Origin: Desulfobacterales bacterium
GTDB lineage: Bacteria > Desulfobacterota > DSM-4660 > Desulfatiglandales > Desulfatiglandaceae
Length of the DNA stretch: 13,134 bases
Direction of reading: 5' to 3'
Assembly (NCBI GenBank): GCA_021107495.1
Contig: JAIOSR010000395.1
Span: forward strand, 1-13,134
Shown here: positions 5,908-12,566 of the stretch, one piece after another
How the letters are laid out: each line of letters opens with the position of its first letter
Numbering within the stretch: position 1 is the first letter of the stretch
Made by a program: the position numbers and the translations under genes
Notes under the pieces: generated by a model
Told to the model about the DNA's origin: nothing
Seen by the model: the letters and a program-made list of their open reading frames with translations, nothing else
Databases searched by the model: none

Positions 5908-6141
5908 GTGGAAGATACCAACGGAAGCAGGGAACTATCCAGGAAATTTGATATTGTGCTGGAAATGGAGAAGACTTTAGATGAAATGGATAAAGCATTC
6001 GATTTGGAAGATATTGATGCTGTTTCGGAATTAATTTCTTTTATAAGATTTCTGGTAAAAGACCTGGATGATATCTTTTCAGGAGAATACGAAAATTTGA
6101 GATACAGGGAGTTTGTTTTTAGAAGAAAAGGAGGGAATTAG
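5908..6141 (+). CDS. Small acidic hypothetical protein, GTG start
   Basis: I do not recognise the family. The 77-residue product is rich in Asp and Glu (roughly a quarter of residues) over its first two thirds and appears almost entirely helical: KFDIVLEMEKTLDEMDKAF then DAVSELISFIRFLVKDLDDI. The C-terminus becomes basic (FVFRRKGGN). No membrane segment or signal peptide is apparent. The start is GTG at 5908, supported by AAGGGGG seven bases upstream. Codon choice is AT-rich (GAT, GAA, ATT, TTT) compared with the pqi or pncB genes. It is convergent with mnmA, with 36 bases between the two stops, and sits right after the repeat-rich region. It could be a small adaptor or coiled-coil protein, but there is no basis for a function. 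Confidence 0.65.
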   Translation: MEDTNGSRELSRKFDIVLEMEKTLDEMDKAFDLEDIDAVSELISFIRFLVKDLDDIFSGEYENLRYREFVFRRKGGN

Positions 6142-6177
6142 GAAACATTATCTATCCCGGCCCCGATGCCGTGTACC

Positions 6178-7263
6178 TTATGCTTTAATTGCGCCTTCCG
6201 CATTCCTCTTTATCCATCCCCCTCCCAACACCCTCTCTCCATCATAACACACAAGTGCCTGGCCCGGCGTAATGGCCCACTGTGGCTCAGCAAATATAAA
6301 CCTGACCTCGTCAGGAGAAATGACCTCCAGGCTGCCCGGTGCGGCCCTGTGTCTGTACCTGATCTGTGCCTGCGCCTCAATAACCCTCTCGGGAGGCATC
6401 TTTCCGATCCAGTGGAATATAGCAGCCTCCACCCGTTTTGAAAAAAGGGCCTCCTTTCTTGCCACTACCACTTCGTTTGCCTCGGGCCTGATTTCTTTCA
6501 CATAATACGGACGCGAAGAGGCGATCCCCAAACCCTGCCTCTGGCCTATAGTATACCTGTAGACGCCTTTGTGCTCCCCCAGTTTTTGACCGTCCGAACT
6601 GATGATGTTTCCTCTTTTATTCACCCCGGGGGCCATCCGGGTCTCGACAAATTGCCGGTAATCATTCCCCGGTATAAAACAGATCTCCTGGCTTTCAGGA
6701 ATAGATTGAACCGGCAGTCCCATTTCAAGGGCCTGTTCTTTGGCCTCTTCTTTGCTCATCTCCCCTAAAGGAAAAACAGACCTTAAAAGACACACCTGTG
6801 CGAGCCGGTGAAGAAAGTAGGACTGGTCCTTTCTCCCGTCCCTGCCCCGTAAGAGCTTCACATCCCTGCCTTGATCTCCCGTTTCAAGCCTGGCGTAATG
6901 TCCGGTGGCGATAAAACTAATTCCGTTTTCCTTCGCATATCGCAAAAGTGTTTCAAACTTGATCAACGCGTTACAACTGACACAGGGATTAGGCGTAATA
7001 CCCTGAAAATAGGCACCCACAAACGGCTCAATGATCAGCCGCTCAAAGTCATTCCTCAGGTCTATTATTTGGAGGGATATTTCAAGATGCAGGGCAATCC
7101 TTTCAGCCTCTTCTATTCTCGCATCCGTAATTGAAGCGGGGGCCGGAAGGAGAAAATGAAGCCCTTGGACTTCCCACCCTGCGGATTTCAAAAGTGCGGC
7201 AGCCATGGAACTGTCCAGCCCCCCGCTCATGGCCACCACTACTGATGTGGGTTTTGTTTTCAT
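6178..7263 (-). CDS. mnmA: tRNA-specific 2-thiouridylase MnmA
   Basis: MnmA thiolates U34 of tRNA Lys, Glu and Gln using ATP and a relayed sulfur. The 361-residue length is typical. The PP-loop is SGGLDSS (13-19; Val is commoner than Leu at position 16). ATGHYAR (119-125), GRDGRKDQSYFLHRL (140-154) and EICFIPGNDYR (193-203) are standard MnmA motifs. C97 in NPCVSC corresponds to the catalytic Cys of E. coli MnmA and C195 in EICF to its persulfide partner. A third cysteine, C94, makes the NPCxxC type that some family members use to hold an iron-sulfur cluster. IGQRQGLG is present at about residues 239-246, before the C-terminal beta domains. On its strand the ATG is preceded by AAGG eight bases away. 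It diverges from the pqi operon. Confidence 0.95.
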   Translation of the reverse strand: MKTKPTSVVVAMSGGLDSSMAAALLKSAGWEVQGLHFLLPAPASITDARIEEAERIALHLEISLQIIDLRNDFERLIIEPFVGAYFQGITPNPCVSCNALIKFETLLRYAKENGISFIATGHYARLETGDQGRDVKLLRGRDGRKDQSYFLHRLAQVCLLRSVFPLGEMSKEEAKEQALEMGLPVQSIPESQEICFIPGNDYRQFVETRMAPGVNKRGNIISSDGQKLGEHKGVYRYTIGQRQGLGIASSRPYYVKEIRPEANEVVVARKEALFSKRVEAAIFHWIGKMPPERVIEAQAQIRYRHRAAPGSLEVISPDEVRFIFAEPQWAITPGQALVCYDGERVLGGGWIKRNAEGAIKA

Positions 7264-7378
7264 ATGTACTACCTTAATATTTTGTTATACTTTAGCCCGT
7301 TGCAAGGGTGAGGTTTAAAGAAGTTAGATTCATCCGGTTAATGAGTACGCCTCGAGACAACACATGACTGCGAGGTTG

Positions 7379-7577
7379 AAGGTTGAAGCGGTCTTTTCGT
7401 AGTGACTGCTGGAAGGCCTTCGTGATTTCAGGCTGTTATGGGATGGGGGACCCCCTGGCTCCGACGCTCCGAAGGAGCGGAGGAGAACAGCGGAGGGGGG
7501 AGGCTTCACCCGCCCATAACTGCTTGAAATCACCAGACCGAGAAGCTCGGAATCGAAGAAAAGACTGCTTCAACCTT
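7379..7577. repeat. Long inverted repeat (about 200 bp), MITE-like or structured RNA
   Basis: The left end AAGGTTGAAGCGGTCTTTT (7379-7397) is the reverse complement of AAAAGACTGCTTCAACCTT (7559-7577) with one mismatch. GTGATTTCAGGCTGTTATGG (from 7422) pairs with CCATAACTGCTTGAAATCAC (to 7532) with two mismatches. Between these two paired blocks each arm carries its own small palindrome: GAAGGCCTTC (7412-7421) on the left and CCGAGAAGCTCGG (7537-7549) on the right. The loop (7443-7511) has nested GC-rich complementarity, including CCCCCT with AGGGGG and GACGCTCC with GGAGCG. The frame it leaves open does not look coding. A miniature transposon or a structured transcript both fit. Confidence 0.65.
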
Positions 7578-7638
7578 CCCATCTGCCAACTTCATATCCG
7601 AACGGTTTCGCGGTACTTATTTACCGGATAACCCAGGA

Positions 7639-7814
7639 GTTACAATACTCCCGCAACTTTCAAAGGGCTAAAATGTTACAATATCTTTTCGTTGAGCAAC
7701 CCTATCATGTCAGCAACTTCATTAATTTTCAATTCATTTTAATATTTGATTTTTGAATCATTAATGTTTATGGTATAGCCCTTAACTTTCAAAAATCACT
7801 TGGTTTATTGTAAC
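7639..7814. promoter_or_regulatory. Three copies of GTTACAATA before pqiA
   Basis: GTTACAATA occurs at 7639-7647 and 7675-7683 in direct orientation, 36 bases apart, and as TATTGTAAC at 7806-7814. The last copy is just before the pqiA ribosome binding site. Recurrence of one 9-mer three times in 180 bases suggests an operator, but no known regulator is recognised. Confidence 0.35.
7746..7774 (+). promoter_or_regulatory. Possible sigma-70-type promoter for the pqi operon
   Basis: TTGATT (7746-7751) and TATGGT (7769-7774) are 17 bases apart in the AT-rich stretch before pqiA, about 60 bases upstream of the start codon. The match to consensus is only moderate. Confidence 0.3.
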
Positions 7815-7834
7815 CGAAGGGCGAATATTTCTTG

Positions 7835-9121
7835 ATGACTTCGATAGAAAACATTAAGGATTCCAGCCTGCCTGACCTTTCAGAAGGCGGGTTGATTGCC
7901 TGTCACGAATGCGATTTACTGCACAGCATCGAACCTCTTCCGGCTGGCGGCAAGGCCCTTTGCACAAGGTGTGGAGCTTTACTATATCGGAATATCCCCA
8001 ACAGCATTGAAAAATCACTGGCATTAAACTTAGCCGGTTTAATGTTTTTCGTCATGGCCAACGTATTCCCCTTCATCTCCCTTAAGCTGAGCGGTCGCGT
8101 CGAGGAGAACGTTTTTCTCTCCGGGGCCTTGGCGCTTTACCGTCTGGGCATGGGTGAAGTCGGTCTCCCGGTGATCCTGACGAGCTTTCTATTCCCCTTG
8201 GTGACCATCGCCGGGATGCTTTACATCTTCCTTCCTCTGAAATTTGGAGAGCGTCCCTGGAAAATGGCCGCGGTATATCGCCTGGTCCGGTCCTTAGCCC
8301 CGTGGAACCTGCTCGCGGTCTTTATGCTTGGGGTCATGATCGCCATTGTCAAACTTCTCGACCTTGCCACCATCATACCAGGTATTTCCCTTTATTCTTT
8401 TGTAGGGCTTATGGTGGTATCGACAGCGGCACACGCGAACACGGACCCTTCTGTGATCTGGCCCCGCATGAGGCTCGAACCTTCGGGGAACGGAAAGGGG
8501 GCCACGGCGGCCGAGCGGGACCTGATCAGCTGCCATACGTGCGCCCTGCTCGTTCCGAAAACAAACCTTGCCGAACACGGACATGGCGACTGTCCCCGTT
8601 GCGGAACCTCTCTCCACAGCCGAAAGGCCAATAGCCTTGTACGGACCTGGGCCCTTATCTTTGCCGCGACCCTCCTTTATATCCCGGCCAACGTCTACCC
8701 GGTAATGACGGTAATCCGATTCGGTCAGGGTCACCCCAATACTATTCTTAGTGGAGTCGTTCACCTGATTGAAGGGGGAATGTGGGTGCTTGCAATGATA
8801 ATTTTTTTCGCAAGCATCGTGGTGCCGGTGCTGAAACTGATCGTGCTGTCCTTTCTGCTGCTTACGATCAAGAAAAAATCATCGTGGCGGTCCCGGGACC
8901 GGACCCACATCTTTCGCGTCACCGAAGGCGTGGGTGCATGGTCTATGGTAGATATTTATGTAGTTGCAGTTCTGGCCGGATTGGTAAACCTCGGTGCCCT
9001 GTCGACTATTCGACCCGGCATCGGTGTTGCATTCTTCGCCGCCGTTGTTGTCATTACAATGTTCGCCGCTCACAGCTTCGATCCCAGACTGATCTGGGAT
9101 AATATTGAAAGGGCAAAATGA
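7835..9121 (+). CDS. pqiA: Paraquat-inducible protein A (PqiA/LetA-type inner-membrane protein)
   Basis: PqiA is the polytopic inner-membrane partner of the PqiB MCE tunnel in lipid traffic between membranes. The product is about 428 residues, close to E. coli PqiA and YebS. It is a tandem of two PqiA units. Each begins with a zinc-ribbon-like cysteine pair set: C23/C26 with C43/C46 (CHEC, CTRC) and C233/C236 with C253/C256 (CHTC, CPRC). Each set is followed by about four hydrophobic helices and the N-[VI]-[FY]-P motif typical of the family (ANVFPF and ANVYPV). An ATG at 7835 is preferred. A TTG at 7832 is also in frame and lies closer (ten bases) to AAGGG at 7817, so the start is uncertain by one codon. 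Its stop overlaps the next start in ATGA, implying translational coupling. Confidence 0.93.
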   Translation: MTSIENIKDSSLPDLSEGGLIACHECDLLHSIEPLPAGGKALCTRCGALLYRNIPNSIEKSLALNLAGLMFFVMANVFPFISLKLSGRVEENVFLSGALALYRLGMGEVGLPVILTSFLFPLVTIAGMLYIFLPLKFGERPWKMAAVYRLVRSLAPWNLLAVFMLGVMIAIVKLLDLATIIPGISLYSFVGLMVVSTAAHANTDPSVIWPRMRLEPSGNGKGATAAERDLISCHTCALLVPKTNLAEHGHGDCPRCGTSLHSRKANSLVRTWALIFAATLLYIPANVYPVMTVIRFGQGHPNTILSGVVHLIEGGMWVLAMIIFFASIVVPVLKLIVLSFLLLTIKKKSSWRSRDRTHIFRVTEGVGAWSMVDIYVVAVLAGLVNLGALSTIRPGIGVAFFAAVVVITMFAAHSFDPRLIWDNIERAK

Positions 9122-10836
9122 AGGATTCTCATACTGACTCAGCCAACGCCTCAACGGCCCCCTCACCAATGATCAAAAAGAAGTCGGGATTTTCCTTAGT
9201 ATGGCTGATTCCAATTATCACAGCCCTTATTGGCGGCTGGCTCATCTTCAAGACACTCTCTGAAAAGGGACCGGATATCACCATCACCTTCAAGACCGCT
9301 GAAGGCATCCAGGCTGGAAAAACCAAGATAAAGTACAAGGAAATTGAGATCGGTGTAGTAGATTCCGTGCATTTCAGCAAAGACTTCTCCCATATCATCG
9401 TAAAGGCCAGCATGGAAAAGGGGTCACAGTCGTTCCTTCGGCGAGGCACTCGCTTCTGGGTGGTCAAGCCCCGTCTCAGTCTCCGTGGGGCCTCGGGTCT
9501 CGGCACTCTGCTTTCGGGTGCTTATATCGAAATCGAGCCGGGTCAGGGAGCTCCCCAGAAGCGCTTTGTCGGACTCGATGTGCCGCCGGTAATCAAGGCC
9601 GATGTAGCCGGAATAAAGATCGTGCTCCTGACTAAGAAACTCGGTTCCATCGACACGGGTTCACCTGTCTACTATCACGGGATCCTTGCCGGCGAGACTC
9701 TCGGATGGGAGCTTGGAAACGATCGAAAGAGTATTTTTATCCATGCTTTTATCAAGGCCCCCTACGACAAGCTTGTTCATAGCAACACAAGATTCTGGAA
9801 TGTGAGCGGGGTGGATGTTTCAATCGGATCTGAAGGTATCAGCGTGCGCACGGAATCTCTCCATTCCCTTCTTTACGGCGGTATCGCTTTTGAGACCCCG
9901 GACACCCTGGAACAGGTGAAGGAGAATGTGGAAGGACTGGTTTTCACCCTCTATGACGACATGAAAAGCATCCAGGAGCAGTACTACACAAAGAAAATTA
10001 CTTTCATCCTCTTTTTTGATGGGTCTGTTAGAGGCCTTAACGTGGGTGCTCCTGTTGAGTTCAAAGGGATCAAGGTCGGATCGGTGAAGGACATCCGTCT
10101 TGAATTCGACAGCCGCGACACCTCATTCCGGATTCCGGTCCTTATAGAAATCGAACCGGAAAGGGTCATCGAACGGGGAAAAGATAAGGTCTCATCGCCA
10201 TTCCAGACCTTGAAAACCCTGGTCGACCGTGGCTTGCGGGCCAGATTACAGTCGGGCAGCCTCCTTACCGGAAAGCTTTTCGTTGAACTCGACATGCATC
10301 CCGGCACCTCTGTCCGGTTGGTGAATGAGGGGGGCCCATTCCCTGAATTGCCCACCATTCCGGCCAGTCTGCAACAGATGACCGCATCCCTTAAAGGTAT
10401 TCTCGCCAAATTGGAAAGGGTGGACATGGAAAAAATCGGAATGGAATTCCTGGCGACCCTTAAAGAGGCCAATAAGTTTGCAAAAGGTGCAAGTAATCTT
10501 ATCAATAAACCGGAACTCCAGGACGCAGTGGAAAATCTGACTGAGTCGCTGAACGCTTTAAAAAGCCTTTTGCGTAAACTGGACCGGCGCGTTGAGCCGG
10601 TTGCGGAGAACCTGGAAAAGGCTATTGGAGCCGGCCATCAGGCCCTGGAAAAAGCCCGGATCACAATGGGGCTGGTCGACGAGGTGCTCAAGCCCGATTC
10701 ACCCCTCCAGTACAGATTTATTGAGTTGACAGAGGAATTGGCCGAAACGGCCCGTTCCATCCGTGCCCTTGTTGACCTGTTAGAAAGAAACCCCGACGCC
10801 CTGATCTTCGGCAAAGATTCTTCAGGAGAGAAATAA
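9118..10836 (+). CDS. pqiB: Intermembrane transport protein PqiB (three MCE/MlaD domains)
   Basis: PqiB forms a periplasm-spanning hydrophobic tunnel made of stacked MCE rings and a C-terminal needle, anchored in the inner membrane. The 572-residue product has a short cytoplasmic N-terminus, one transmembrane helix at about 28-46 (VWLIPIITALIGGWLIFKTL) and then three MCE domains. These begin near ITITFKTAEGIQAGKTKIKY (55-74), near VLLTKKLGSIDTGSPVYYHG (168-187), and near FILFFDGSVRGLNVGAPVEF (296-315). A long helical C-terminus follows (about 425-565, with EANKFAKGASNL and LNALKSLLRKL). E. coli PqiB is slightly shorter (546 residues) with the same plan. The ATG sits inside the ATGA overlap with pqiA, and the TAA stop overlaps the pqiC ATG by one base. 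Confidence 0.95.
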   Translation: MKDSHTDSANASTAPSPMIKKKSGFSLVWLIPIITALIGGWLIFKTLSEKGPDITITFKTAEGIQAGKTKIKYKEIEIGVVDSVHFSKDFSHIIVKASMEKGSQSFLRRGTRFWVVKPRLSLRGASGLGTLLSGAYIEIEPGQGAPQKRFVGLDVPPVIKADVAGIKIVLLTKKLGSIDTGSPVYYHGILAGETLGWELGNDRKSIFIHAFIKAPYDKLVHSNTRFWNVSGVDVSIGSEGISVRTESLHSLLYGGIAFETPDTLEQVKENVEGLVFTLYDDMKSIQEQYYTKKITFILFFDGSVRGLNVGAPVEFKGIKVGSVKDIRLEFDSRDTSFRIPVLIEIEPERVIERGKDKVSSPFQTLKTLVDRGLRARLQSGSLLTGKLFVELDMHPGTSVRLVNEGGPFPELPTIPASLQQMTASLKGILAKLERVDMEKIGMEFLATLKEANKFAKGASNLINKPELQDAVENLTESLNALKSLLRKLDRRVEPVAENLEKAIGAGHQALEKARITMGLVDEVLKPDSPLQYRFIELTEELAETARSIRALVDLLERNPDALIFGKDSSGEK

Positions 10837-11477
10837 TGCCGCTTTTATTTTTGCGAATACGGATTGTTCTGTTTTTAGTGCTGGCGGGAAGCTTCTTATG
10901 CGGTTGCCTTTCGACAACCACCTCGGCCACCCGGTTCTACGTCCTTAACCCGCTTGACCCCGGCGTAAGCCCTATAAGCGAAATCGACCGGAAAGACGCG
11001 TTGTCCGTGGAGGTAGCCTCGCTTCGACTGCCCCAGTACCTGGAAAGACCGCAGATCGTCACCCGGAGCAGCAAAAACCGACTGGAACTTGCAGAATACC
11101 GTCAGTGGGGAGGGAACCTCAGAAAAAACATGATGCGTGTACTCGCCCAGAACCTTTCCCGGCTGCTTGCCACCCCTCATATCGCCATCTACCCGCACCG
11201 TCCAACAATCTCACCTGATTTTCGTGTTGACCTGGAGGTGATGCACTTTGAGAGGGATTCCGATGGACAGGTGCGTCTTTCAGCCCAGTGGCGTCTTTCC
11301 GGTGGAAATGATCGAAAACCCCTGACAACGCGAATCACTGACCTGGCGAGCCCGATTTTTCAGAAAGAAGGAGATTTCGAACACACGGTTTCGGCCATGA
11401 GCGAGCTTTTTGGTGAGTTAAGTCAAATCATAGGCAGTGCGATCCTGGAATACGTTCACGGGAGGCCCGAGTCTTGA
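10836..11477 (+). CDS. pqiC: PqiC-family outer-membrane lipoprotein
   Basis: PqiC is the lipoprotein that, in E. coli, sits at the outer membrane and contacts PqiB. The 213-residue product has a lipoprotein signal peptide: Arg residues at 7 and 9, a hydrophobic run IVLFLVLAGSFL, then the lipobox LCGC with C24 as the probable lipidated residue. C22 is a less likely alternative. The mature part fits the ABC-type transport auxiliary lipoprotein fold: TRFYVLNPL near 33-41, VASLRLPQYLERPQIVTR, EYRQWGGNLRKNMMRVLAQN and DFRVDLEVMHFERD. The start is a TAATG overlap with pqiB and the stop overlaps the next gene in TGATG, so the operon is tightly coupled. Confidence 0.9.
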   Translation: MPLLFLRIRIVLFLVLAGSFLCGCLSTTTSATRFYVLNPLDPGVSPISEIDRKDALSVEVASLRLPQYLERPQIVTRSSKNRLELAEYRQWGGNLRKNMMRVLAQNLSRLLATPHIAIYPHRPTISPDFRVDLEVMHFERDSDGQVRLSAQWRLSGGNDRKPLTTRITDLASPIFQKEGDFEHTVSAMSELFGELSQIIGSAILEYVHGRPES

Positions 11478-12385
11478 TGCGGCATAGGATGCCAAAATAT
11501 GCAAACGCCCTGCTGTCCGGAATTGTTCTGCTCCCGGCACTCCTTTTTTTTACGGTATTTTCCGAACCTGTCCGGGCGAATGAGACATGGACCGGACGTA
11601 GTATCATGGATGAGGTTTTCAAACGCCACGAAATGTTTCCTTATGTCTTTGAAGAGCAGACCATTATCATGACGGACAGTGCGGAAAACCGCGATGTCAG
11701 AAAGGCTCGACGCTTCTCCCGGGTGGAAAAGGATGGAACCGTCAAATATCTTCTGGTTTTCGACAATCCGTCCGAGGTCCGAGGGGTAGCGCTGCTGGCG
11801 ATTCGTCATCATACCGGTCGTATAGAAAGCATTATATATCTGCCCGCTTTTGGAAAGAAACTGAAATCCAACATCGGGAAAAGCAGAGGCACCAATTTCT
11901 TAGGCACCGACTTTGCGTTAGAAGATCTGGCCGCGGAGGTATTATCGGATTTTCGTTATGTCCGTGAAGCAGATCAGAAGATCAATAAGATAAACCATTT
12001 TGTAGTTGAGGCCTTTCCACAGGACAAAGAGGTCGAACGTGTTACGGGTTACGGCCTGCGCCGGCACTTTATTAGACAGGACAACTTCTTCATCATTCGT
12101 ACCGACTACTACGATCGTAGAGGCCGGTTTTTCAAGAGCCAGACCAGCCACGATCTAAAAAGAGTGGATGGCGATATGTGGCGTGCCAGTATGATCCTCA
12201 TGGAAAACCACAGGGACAGGCATAATACGTTAATAAAGATTGATCGGCGTGTCTTTTCCCAAGATTACGTGCCCGCTGAGATGTTTACATGCAACTGGCT
12301 TTTGGAGAACCGACACATTCAGAACACCGAAAGGTCTCTTTTCCAGGCCCAGGCCGCGTCCGGATCTTCCGGGGAGAATGAATAA
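11477..12385 (+). CDS. LolA-like outer membrane lipoprotein-sorting protein (COG2834 type)
   Basis: The product (302 residues from ATG 11477) has a cleavable signal peptide with a hydrophobic core at about 11-28 and probable cleavage after VRA (residue 34). The mature part is typical of LolA-fold sorting proteins paired with RND exporters: TWTGRSIMDEVFKRHE, a half-barrel built of FEEQTIIMTD, RKARRFSRVEKDGTVKYLLVF and PSEVRGVALLAI, then IYLPAFGKKLK and FLGTDFALEDLA. These periplasmic proteins are thought to carry acyl or lipid ligands. An in-frame TTG lies one codon upstream at 11474; both starts are served by GGGAGG at 11460-11465. The TGATG overlap with pqiC ties it to the pqi operon, and an RND gene follows. 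It is larger than true LolA (about 200 residues), so a chaperone specialised for its transporter is likelier than housekeeping LolA. Confidence 0.85.
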   Translation: MRHRMPKYANALLSGIVLLPALLFFTVFSEPVRANETWTGRSIMDEVFKRHEMFPYVFEEQTIIMTDSAENRDVRKARRFSRVEKDGTVKYLLVFDNPSEVRGVALLAIRHHTGRIESIIYLPAFGKKLKSNIGKSRGTNFLGTDFALEDLAAEVLSDFRYVREADQKINKINHFVVEAFPQDKEVERVTGYGLRRHFIRQDNFFIIRTDYYDRRGRFFKSQTSHDLKRVDGDMWRASMILMENHRDRHNTLIKIDRRVFSQDYVPAEMFTCNWLLENRHIQNTERSLFQAQAASGSSGENE

Positions 12386-12406
12386 CAGCAGTAATTTGGC
12401 TGCTGT
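12385..12406 (+). repeat. 7-bp hairpin after the LolA-like gene
   Basis: ACAGCAG (12385-12391) and CTGCTGT (12400-12406) form a perfect stem with an eight-base loop that begins at the last base of the stop codon. It is followed by AAAATTA rather than a T-run, so intrinsic termination is doubtful; it may attenuate or protect the transcript. Confidence 0.4.
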
Positions 12407-12413
12407 AAAATTA

Positions 12414-12524
12414 GGACACAGATTTACGCAGATTTCCACAGATTTTATTAACGTTAGTTTTTTATCATATTTCATATTATCAAAAAGATTAATGAATCTG
12501 TGTCATCCGTTTTTATCCGCGTCC
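12414..12524. repeat. Inverted repeat built from 10-bp units
   Basis: The left arm (12414-12444) contains CACAGATTTA, CGCAGATTTC and CACAGATTTT in tandem from 12417. The right arm (12495-12524) reads AATCTGTGTC, ATCCGTTTTT, ATCCGCGTCC and is its approximate reverse complement. About 50 AT-rich bases lie between them. Such ACACAGATT/ACGGAT repeats are known to be common in Desulfobacterota and often lie near GxxExxY-type genes; none is present here. It fits a miniature or gutted element. Confidence 0.6.
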
Positions 12525-12566
12525 CATTTGTAATAAATGAAAATCAAATAGTGTGGAGAAGTGATT

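Larger units (their letters stand above)
7264..7834. other. Divergent intergenic region between mnmA and pqiA
   Basis: No gene is supported here. The region should carry promoters for both mnmA (leftward) and pqiA (rightward). It contains a 200-bp long inverted repeat (7379-7577), three copies of GTTACAATA, two copies of AACTTTCAAA (7655-7664 and 7784-7793), and an AT-rich segment (7720-7775) suited to a promoter. The open frame at 7383-7631 only follows the inverted repeat and is not a gene. Confidence 0.75.

Noticed and set aside
7383..7631. 82-codon frame across the long inverted repeat
   Set aside because: It follows the palindrome, has no ribosome binding site and no protein-like periodicity.
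8294..8764. 156-codon open frame opposite pqiA
   Set aside because: It is antisense to conserved PqiA zinc-ribbon and membrane segments; its composition (Gly/Arg/Asp-rich) is typical of a shadow frame.
12230..12475. 81-codon minus-strand frame containing ICVNLC
   Set aside because: The ICVNLC peptide is a known artefact of translating ACACAGATT-type repeats; the rest is antisense to the LolA-like gene.
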